A stretch of 8,503 nt of DNA from a bacterium (GTDB lineage Bacteria; Joyebacterota; Joyebacteria; Joyebacterales; Joyebacteraceae). Location: contig JAPEKQ010000038.1 of NCBI GenBank assembly GCA_029990205.1, positions 1 through 8,503 of the forward strand, read 5' to 3'. The stretch's first letter is position 1, and every line of letters begins with the position of its first letter. The notes below the pieces were generated by a model that was not told the DNA's origin, ran no database searches, and was given only the letters and a program-made list of their open reading frames with translations. Shown one piece after another: positions 1 to 4,307 of the stretch. The translations under genes were made by a program, and so were the position numbers.

Positions 1-10
1 TTCCTGGCGG

Positions 11-95
11 GGCGGTACCCCAGGGCGTGATCCTCACCCCCCCCCGGGGCTTCGTGACGAGCCGGTACCCGAGGGCGGGCGCATCACCCCCCCCC
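11..95. repeat. two imperfect repeat units, 50-bp period, each ending in a C9 tract
   Basis: Positions 11-45 and 61-95 align with 29 of 35 matches. Each copy has a GGTACCC core (14-20 and 64-70), then AGGGCG, then TCA followed by nine Cs (37-45 and 87-95). The second copy runs into a small GC hairpin (CCCCCG at 91-96 with CGGGGG at 100-105). The 50-bp period is not a multiple of three, and none of the frames here reads like a protein, so I treat it as non-coding. An upstream gene could end at the TGA at 28-30, but only nine codons are visible. It may be a decayed terminator or a small repeat family. Homopolymer lengths could be sequencing errors. Confidence 0.5.
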
Positions 96-140
96 GCGGC
101 GGGGGCCGCAGCGGCGCCGTCCGTCCGCACCGCCCCGATG

Positions 141-149
141 TGTTATGCT
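141..149 (+). promoter_or_regulatory. extended -10 promoter for the ligase-rhodanese operon
   Basis: TGTTATGCT forms an extended -10 (TGn plus TATGCT at 144-149). No good -35 box is seen about 17 bp upstream, as is common for extended -10 promoters. Transcription would start near 155, giving a leader of about 60 nt. The same TGnTATGCT pattern precedes the DUF937 gene at 7127-7135. Confidence 0.45.
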
Positions 150-204
150 CTCCGAGAAGCCAATCGACCGTCACTCAGCATGCTCGCGTCAGCCCACGGC
201 TGCG

Positions 205-211
205 AAGGGAG
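205..211 (+). promoter_or_regulatory. ribosome binding site that fixes the ligase start at 217
   Basis: AAGGGAG lies five bases before the ATG at 217. The in-frame ATG at 145 lies inside the predicted -10 box and has no Shine-Dalgarno sequence, so it would not be on the mRNA. This supports 217 as the real start, and hence a signal-peptide-like N-terminus. Confidence 0.6.
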
Positions 212-216
212 TCCCC

Positions 217-1671
217 ATGGGACACCGAATCCTCCATCTGCTAGGCATCATCTGTGTCCTGACGACCGTGCTGGCCGGCGCGGGATCGGGCGAGAGCCGA
301 ATGCTCGGGATCATGCTTCCCAACTCCGCGGGCTCAGTCCTTGCCGTTCTCGCCGCACTCGTCGCGGGCCGCGTCCCCGTCATGATCAACTACGCCACCG
401 GCGCGGAGAAGAACGCGGCGTTCGCGATGCGCCGGTGCGGCCTCTCGACCATCATCACCAGCGGACGATTCCTCGAGAAGGTCGAGTGCTCTCGCCTTGA
501 CGGGATGGTCTATCTCGAGGACATCGCGGAGAGTCTCACGAGGAGTGACAAGCTCAAGGCGGCGTTGCTCGCCTTCGTCCCGACGCCGCTTGCGGGAGGA
601 GCCGTGCATCGGTGCGACGAGAACGACGCGGCTGCCATCATCTTCACGAGCGGGAGCGAGGGAGATCCGAAACCGGTCGTGCTGACGCATCGGAACATCT
701 GTTTCGAGGTCGACGCGATGGCGGAGGTGTTCCATCTCGAAGAGAACGATTCGATGCTCGCGAACCTGCCCTTCTTCCACGTGTTCGGCCTGACGGTCAA
801 TCTGTTCATCCCCGCGACCAGGGGGCTGACCATGGCCACGCACGTTACGCCGCTCGACTACTCGGCGATCTGCAAGACGATCCGCGAGGAAGGGCTGACC
901 ATCGCCGCGGCGACACCCGCGTTCTGGTGGGGGTACCTCAGAGCCTCCCGGGTCGGTGACTTCGAGACGCTTCGCATTGCCGTCGCCGGCGCCGACAAGT
1001 GCCCGGAGTCGCTCCGGACCGAGTGTGAGGAGCAGCACGGCGTCGCCCTCCGCGAGGGATACGGAGCGACCGAGACGTCGCCGGTCATCTCGGCCAACCG
1101 CGACGGCGCCGACCGTCCGGGGAGCGTCGGACGTCCACTCCCGGGTGTGGAGGTCCGCATCGAGAGCATCGAGACGGGGGAGGACTGCGCCGCGGGCGAG
1201 ACCGGGAGGATCCTCGTCAAGGGCGACCTCGTGATGAAGGAGTACCTCGATGACGCCGAGGCAACGACGCGCGCCGTGCGGGCGGGCTGGTACGACACCG
1301 GGGATCTTGGGTATCTCGACGAGGACGGGTTCATCTGGCTCTCCGGCAGGCTCACGCGGTGCGTGAAGGTCGGCGGAGAGATGGTTTCGCTCTGGCGCGT
1401 CGAGGAGGTTCTGGACAGGTTCCTTCCACCGGGCGTCGCATGCTGCGTGGTCGCCGTCGACGACGAGCGGCGAGGTGCGCGCATCGCCGCGGTCGTGACC
1501 TCCGAGGTGGATGAGCGCGAGGTCGTTCGCCGGATGGCGACCGAACTGCCGCGCATGGCGATCCCGAAGACGTTCGTGCGTGTTGATGAGATCCCGATGC
1601 TCGGGAGCTCCAAGGTGGATTTCCGCGCTGCCCGGCGTCTGGCGGCAACATCGATGAGCGGGGGTGGATGA
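217..1671 (+). CDS. AMP-forming acyl-ACP/acyl-CoA synthetase (Aas ligase-domain type) with atypical signal-peptide-like N-terminus
   Basis: The 484-residue product is an adenylate-forming ligase (ANL superfamily), which activates a fatty acid with ATP to acyl-AMP and transfers it to ACP or CoA. Visible motifs are the phosphate loop TSGSEGDPK (144-152), YGATETSP (282-289), TGDLGYLDEDGF (361-372), the hinge and GGEMVSL region (about 380-392), and the C-terminal catalytic lysine in GSSKVD (K466). The GRVPVMIN, SGRFLEK and YLED segments (51-101) resemble the ligase half of Aas (acyltransferase/acyl-ACP synthetase). The usual first 40 or so residues of the adenylation domain are missing. In their place, residues 1-27 look like a signal peptide: MGHR, a hydrophobic stretch to A20, then GAGSGES. 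Similarity to ligases begins abruptly at about residue 28. The usual glycine after PK in the phosphate loop is a proline. There is no acyltransferase domain. The stop overlaps the rhodanese start (ATGA). The family call is firm; substrate, location and activity are uncertain. Confidence 0.85.
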   Translation: MGHRILHLLGIICVLTTVLAGAGSGESRMLGIMLPNSAGSVLAVLAALVAGRVPVMINYATGAEKNAAFAMRRCGLSTIITSGRFLEKVECSRLDGMVYLEDIAESLTRSDKLKAALLAFVPTPLAGGAVHRCDENDAAAIIFTSGSEGDPKPVVLTHRNICFEVDAMAEVFHLEENDSMLANLPFFHVFGLTVNLFIPATRGLTMATHVTPLDYSAICKTIREEGLTIAAATPAFWWGYLRASRVGDFETLRIAVAGADKCPESLRTECEEQHGVALREGYGATETSPVISANRDGADRPGSVGRPLPGVEVRIESIETGEDCAAGETGRILVKGDLVMKEYLDDAEATTRAVRAGWYDTGDLGYLDEDGFIWLSGRLTRCVKVGGEMVSLWRVEEVLDRFLPPGVACCVVAVDDERRGARIAAVVTSEVDEREVVRRMATELPRMAIPKTFVRVDEIPMLGSSKVDFRAARRLAATSMSGGG

Positions 1672-2621
1672 TGTCAGGACGTGTCACGATCGTGTTCGGT
1701 ATGGTTCTTCTGCTTCTCGCTGCGATGACGCCGGGTCTCTCCTCCGCGGAGGAACCGGATGCGGTTCGCGATGGGTCGGACGGGCTCCGTGCATCCGGGC
1801 TCCTGGTCGACGGGAGCTGGCTCGAGGCGCAGCTCGGCGACTCCGGTGTCGTGATCGTGGACTACGGCCGCGAGCCCGAGGACTACGAGGTCGGTCACGT
1901 TCCCGGCGCCTCCTATCTTCCGAAGTCGGCAACCATGACGAACGTCGCTGGTACGCCGCAGATGCTCCCGCACCTGGAGACGGTCGCGAGCGCGCTTGAG
2001 GATGTCGGCGTCGACAGCGGGAAGACCATCGTCGTGTACGATGAGGCCGGCGGACTCTTCGCGTCGAGGCTGTTCTGGGTCCTGGAGTACATGGGACACG
2101 AGGACGTGCGCGTTCTCGATGGAGGGTGGAACCGGTGGGCCGAGGAGGAACGGGTCGCGTCGTACGAGTATCCCCTCGTCGACAGAGGGAGTCTCACCAT
2201 CCTCGTTCAGCCTGAGCGCATCGCGACGTACGACTGGATGATCGATCAGCTGACCAACCCGGAGTTTCTTCCCGTCGACACCCGGACCCTTGAGGAGTTC
2301 ACCGGAGAGAACGTCAAGGCGGCGCGCGGCGGTCGCCTTCCGGAGGCCGCGCACCTCAACTGGGAGTGGACCGTCGAGGATGCCGGGCTCGGCGTGTTCC
2401 TTCCGACCAGCGAGATCGAGGCGTTGCTCGAAGGCGCCGGGATCACGCGCGACCACAAGATCGCCACCTACTGCCAGGCCGGTGTCCGAGCGGCGCACGG
2501 CTACTTCGTGCTCCGGGCACTGGGATTCCCGTGCGTCAGGGTCTACGACGGTTCCTGGGTCGAGTGGGCGGCCGTTCCGGAGGCGCCCATCGAGACGGGA
2601 CCTCGTGATTCCGGGGACTGA
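1668..2621 (+). CDS. exported two-domain rhodanese (thiosulfate/3-mercaptopyruvate sulfurtransferase)
   Basis: The 317-residue product carries a clear signal peptide: residues 1-27, a hydrophobic core FGMVLLLLAAM, and a likely cut after SSA. Two rhodanese domains follow, at about 43-165 and 185-308. The first has aspartate (YDEAGG) where the catalytic cysteine would sit, as is normal for the inactive N-terminal domain. The second has the active loop CQAGVR with the nucleophile C269. Such enzymes move a sulfane sulfur from thiosulfate or 3-mercaptopyruvate to a thiol or cyanide; the loop alone does not settle the donor. Export suggests a periplasmic role in sulfur handling. The ATG at 1668 overlaps the TGA of the ligase gene, which indicates translational coupling; a second ATG at 1671 is equally possible and changes one residue. 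The nearby GGGGTGG is very close to either start. No T-rich terminator follows. Confidence 0.9.
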   Translation: MMSGRVTIVFGMVLLLLAAMTPGLSSAEEPDAVRDGSDGLRASGLLVDGSWLEAQLGDSGVVIVDYGREPEDYEVGHVPGASYLPKSATMTNVAGTPQMLPHLETVASALEDVGVDSGKTIVVYDEAGGLFASRLFWVLEYMGHEDVRVLDGGWNRWAEEERVASYEYPLVDRGSLTILVQPERIATYDWMIDQLTNPEFLPVDTRTLEEFTGENVKAARGGRLPEAAHLNWEWTVEDAGLGVFLPTSEIEALLEGAGITRDHKIATYCQAGVRAAHGYFVLRALGFPCVRVYDGSWVEWAAVPEAPIETGPRDSGD

Positions 2622-2756
2622 CATCGAGACCGGTGAGATACCCCCGCCGAAGGAGGCTTTGAGGCCCGCTATCTTCAGAGGATGCTGAGGGTGTCAAGTC
2701 CACTCCGGGGTCCGAAAGACCACTTTGCTGAGCTAAATGAGGAGTGAAGATTTCGC
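2622..2756. other. non-coding gap after the rhodanese gene, no clear terminator
   Basis: This stretch has no convincing open frame. It holds a 6-bp hairpin (CTTCAG 2673-2678 with CTGAGG 2685-2690) without a T-tract. A larger fold pairs CACTCC (2701-2706) with GGAGTG (2741-2746) and encloses GGTC/GACC (2709-2712 with 2718-2721). The upstream operon may end here by a Rho-dependent route; that is inference. Confidence 0.35.
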
Positions 2757-2785
2757 TTGCCACACCGGAGGGACTCGGATATACT
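2757..2785 (+). promoter_or_regulatory. sigma70-type promoter of the cold-shock gene
   Basis: TTGCCA (2757-2762) and TATACT (2780-2785) are separated by exactly 17 bp and match the housekeeping consensus well (5 of 6 at -10). This is the best promoter in the window. Transcription should begin near 2792, giving a leader of about 295 nt before the GTG at 3088. Confidence 0.7.
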
Positions 2786-2791
2786 GTCATT

Positions 2792-3087
2792 GAGCAGAAG
2801 CTGCCATGTCGGTATGGTGACATATCCGGTGACTCTGAAGAGGGACTTGGCGCATGAGCCGGTCCCTTTCGTGTTCTCAGGGGAACTGCCTGCGGGCAGG
2901 GATCGGAGAACAGGCGGTCCGAAGGACTGTCGGGGTGAGTGGAACGTCATCGGAGGTATGGTTGGCTTTGCCCGGGGCCGAGAGCCCCGGTGTATGCAGG
3001 AACCGGAGAGCGCGCGCGCACTCTGGTGAACCAGGCTGACGAGGGCGGCTTGACCGTCACGCGGCCAGATCGCAGGGGGTAGTTGAA
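2792..3087 (+). ncRNA. long structured 5' leader of the cold-shock mRNA (candidate cis-regulatory RNA)
   Basis: No plausible protein is encoded here and no terminator separates it from the csp gene. Read as RNA, it contains a run of local hairpins: 2794-2797/2801-2804; 2811-2816/2821-2826 capped by a GTGA (GNRA) loop; 2839-2846/2862-2869 with an inner GGC/GCC stem; 2873-2877/2882-2886; 2886-2890/2895-2899; 2913-2920/2924-2931 with a GAA loop; 2972-2978/2984-2990 (7 GC-rich pairs, loop CGAGA); and 3003-3008/3021-3026, which competes with CTGG/CCAG at 3023-3034. Long thermosensing leaders are known for cspA-type genes in enterobacteria. I do not recognise a known riboswitch here. A free or processed small RNA is the alternative. 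The structure was read by eye, without energy calculation. Confidence 0.5.
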
Positions 3088-3303
3088 GTGGGTACGACCG
3101 GCAAGGTGAAGTGGTTCAATGACAGCAAGGGCTTCGGGTTCATCACGCCTGATGATGGTAGCCCCGATGTGTTCGTCCACTACTCGGCGATTCAGGGTGC
3201 CGATTCGTTCAAGAGCCTGAACGAGGGCGATCACGTTGAGTTCGATGTCGTCGACGGTGCCAAGGGTCCGGCGGCTGAGAACGTTGCGAAGATCGAGGGC
3301 TAG
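3088..3303 (+). CDS. cold-shock domain protein (CspA family)
   Basis: The 71-residue product is a complete single cold-shock domain, a five-stranded OB fold that binds single-stranded RNA and DNA and melts mRNA secondary structure in the cytoplasm. The RNP1 motif is KGFGFI (14-19) and RNP2 is VFVHY (28-32); the start GKVKWFN is typical of the family. The length is normal. Translation starts at GTG, seven bases after AGGGGGT (3074-3080); no ATG in this frame gives a full domain. It has its own promoter (2757-2785), a long folded leader and a strong terminator (3337-3370), so it is mainly a single-gene unit. Temperature or growth-phase control through the leader is likely by analogy with known csp genes, not shown. 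Several Csp paralogues per genome are usual, so no numbered symbol is given. Confidence 0.95.
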   Translation: MGTTGKVKWFNDSKGFGFITPDDGSPDVFVHYSAIQGADSFKSLNEGDHVEFDVVDGAKGPAAENVAKIEG

Positions 3304-3336
3304 TTCTTCCAGAACATCAGGCTATCGATATTCGGG

Positions 3337-3370
3337 AAACGGCCGCGTCGGCTTTCGACGCGGCCGTTTT
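3337..3370 (+). terminator. strong intrinsic terminator after the csp gene
   Basis: A perfect 14-bp stem (3337-3350 with 3356-3369) with a 5-nt loop is followed by a run of four Ts (3367-3370). The A-rich 5' foot makes it a possible terminator in the other direction too. A small 5-bp hairpin (3303-3307 with 3311-3315) sits at the csp stop codon. Confidence 0.85.
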
Positions 3371-3381
3371 CACTCTGGGAA

Positions 3382-3406
3382 CGTCCCTTCCGAAAGGAGT
3401 GCGACG
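3382..3406 (+). promoter_or_regulatory. hairpin that holds the flavoprotein ribosome binding site
   Basis: AAGGAG (3394-3399) lies eight bases before the ATG at 3408. GGAG (3396-3399) can pair with TTCC (3388-3391) across a GAAA tetraloop, and CGTC (3382-3385) can pair with GACG (3403-3406) as an outer stem. The stem is short, so the mRNA would breathe. This could tune translation by temperature or by readthrough from csp. No promoter is visible between the terminator and this site. Confidence 0.35.
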
Positions 3407-3407
3407 G

Positions 3408-3968
3408 ATGAAGATCGTGACCGTCATGGGGAGTCCGCACAGGAACGGGAACACGGCAACCGTGCTCTCGATGTTCGAGGAACTCGTGAAGGGCGAGCAC
3501 GAACTGGACAGCGTCGTTCTGGCCGACTTCGAGGTCAGAGGATGCCAGGGGTGCTTCGCGTGCCAGCAGACTCCCGACGCGCCGGGCTGCGTTCTTCCGG
3601 ATGACGGCAACGCGCTGCTCGAGCGCATCCTCACCGCGGATGCCATCGTCTACGCGACGCCCCTGTACATGTGGGGCATGACCGCCGCTCTCCACGCGTT
3701 CCTCGAGCGCCACATCAGTCTGATCAAGAGAGGCGACGGCGAGATGCGGTCGCTGACCGGGGAGACCCCCGTCGCGTTGCTCGTGACCTCCGGCGGTCCC
3801 GAGGCAGAGAACGGCGACCTGATCAAGACGGTCTTCGAACGCATGTGCCAGTACAGCGGTCGACGCAATCTGGGGACCTTCGTGGTCGGCGGGTGCACGA
3901 GCCCTGACAAGCTCGGTGACGACGCTCATCATGTCGCGAGGCGGATCGCCGAGGGTGTCACGGGCTGA
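3408..3968 (+). CDS. flavodoxin-fold NAD(P)H-dependent FMN oxidoreductase, iron-sulfur flavoprotein (Isf) like
   Basis: The 186-residue product has the flavodoxin-like fold of the FMN reductase family. The FMN phosphate loop is GSPHRNGNT (8-16), and a second flavin-contact segment is TPLYMWGMTAALHAF (84-98). Cysteines C46, C49, C52 and C61 (CX2CX2CX8C) resemble the compact cluster-binding motif of archaeal-type Isf proteins (CX2CX2CX4-7C), though the last spacing is slightly longer, so a [4Fe-4S] cluster is possible but unproven. A role in electron transfer, quinone reduction or oxidative defence is inferred. The protein is cytoplasmic, with no signal peptide. The start at 3408 follows AAGGAG; a GTG at 3399 lies on that site and is unlikely. 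It sits 37 bp after the csp terminator with no visible promoter, so it may depend on readthrough. It converges with the minus-strand gene, with 19 bp between stops. Confidence 0.85.
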   Translation: MKIVTVMGSPHRNGNTATVLSMFEELVKGEHELDSVVLADFEVRGCQGCFACQQTPDAPGCVLPDDGNALLERILTADAIVYATPLYMWGMTAALHAFLERHISLIKRGDGEMRSLTGETPVALLVTSGGPEAENGDLIKTVFERMCQYSGRRNLGTFVVGGCTSPDKLGDDAHHVARRIAEGVTG

Positions 3969-3987
3969 CCGGTTGCTGAGCCGACGG

Positions 3988-4290
3988 CTACGGGCCCTTG
4001 ATGATCATGAGCGGGTGCGAGTTGCACTCCGCGAAGTTGCCGGCCGTGTGCACGTAGATGACGTAGCTGTATGTGCCCGGCGCGGCGTCGGTCGGGATCT
4101 CGACCTGGATCTCGCCCGTCTGCATCGTGACGATCTCGGTGGTCGGGAAGACCCCGGGCTCCGGGAACCAGACGCTGATGGTGTCGCTCCCGGCCGAGAA
4201 CAGCACGATGTCGCCCGGGTCGGCTTCCACTACGGGTACCTTCCGCACGGTGGTGCTCAGGCCGACCGTTGCCTCGATGGTCTTCTGCAT
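3988..4290 (-). CDS. small beta-rich protein of unknown function, cupredoxin/Ig-like
   Basis: The 100-residue product has no signal peptide or membrane span. Its strand-rich pattern (VVEADPGDIVLFSAG, DTISVWFPEPGVF, GEIQVEIP, then APGTYSYVIYV near 70-80) resembles cupredoxin-like or Ig-like sandwich domains. A full type 1 copper site is not evident: one cysteine (C89) and two histidines (H81, H92) are present near the C-terminus, but the spacing is not the classic one. It follows the kinase gene directly and reads like part of that operon, so it may be a kinase substrate or partner; that is inference. An upstream ATG at 4311 overlaps the kinase stop (ATGA) and would add seven residues. The ATG at 4290 has a far better ribosome binding site and is preferred. 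I cannot assign a function. Confidence 0.75.
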   Translation of the reverse strand: MQKTIEATVGLSTTVRKVPVVEADPGDIVLFSAGSDTISVWFPEPGVFPTTEIVTMQTGEIQVEIPTDAAPGTYSYVIYVHTAGNFAECNSHPLMIIKGP

Positions 4291-4298
4291 GATCGCTG

Positions 4299-4303
4299 CC
4301 TCC
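4299..4303 (-). promoter_or_regulatory. ribosome binding site favouring the 4290 start
   Basis: On the minus strand GGAGG (4303 to 4299) stands eight bases before the ATG at 4290. It lies just past the kinase stop (4310-4308), so ribosomes ending on the kinase could reinitiate here. Confidence 0.6.
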
Positions 4304-4307
4304 AGTT

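Noticed and set aside
145-216. Earlier in-frame ATG of the ligase gene at 145
   Set aside because: It lies inside the predicted -10 box, has no ribosome binding site, and the added residues look random; 217 has AAGGGAG at good spacing.
1674-2624. 316-codon open frame opposite the rhodanese gene
   Set aside because: It is a by-product of high-GC codon use; its residues show no domain pattern, while the plus strand has clear rhodanese motifs.
2674-2699. Minus-strand TTGACA with a weak -10 about 17 bp further on
   Set aside because: The -10 (AGATAG) is poor and only the antisense of the rhodanese gene lies downstream.
2757-3039. Short open frames in the csp leader
   Set aside because: They lack ribosome binding sites and family-like composition, and overlap the hairpins; one starts within the promoter.
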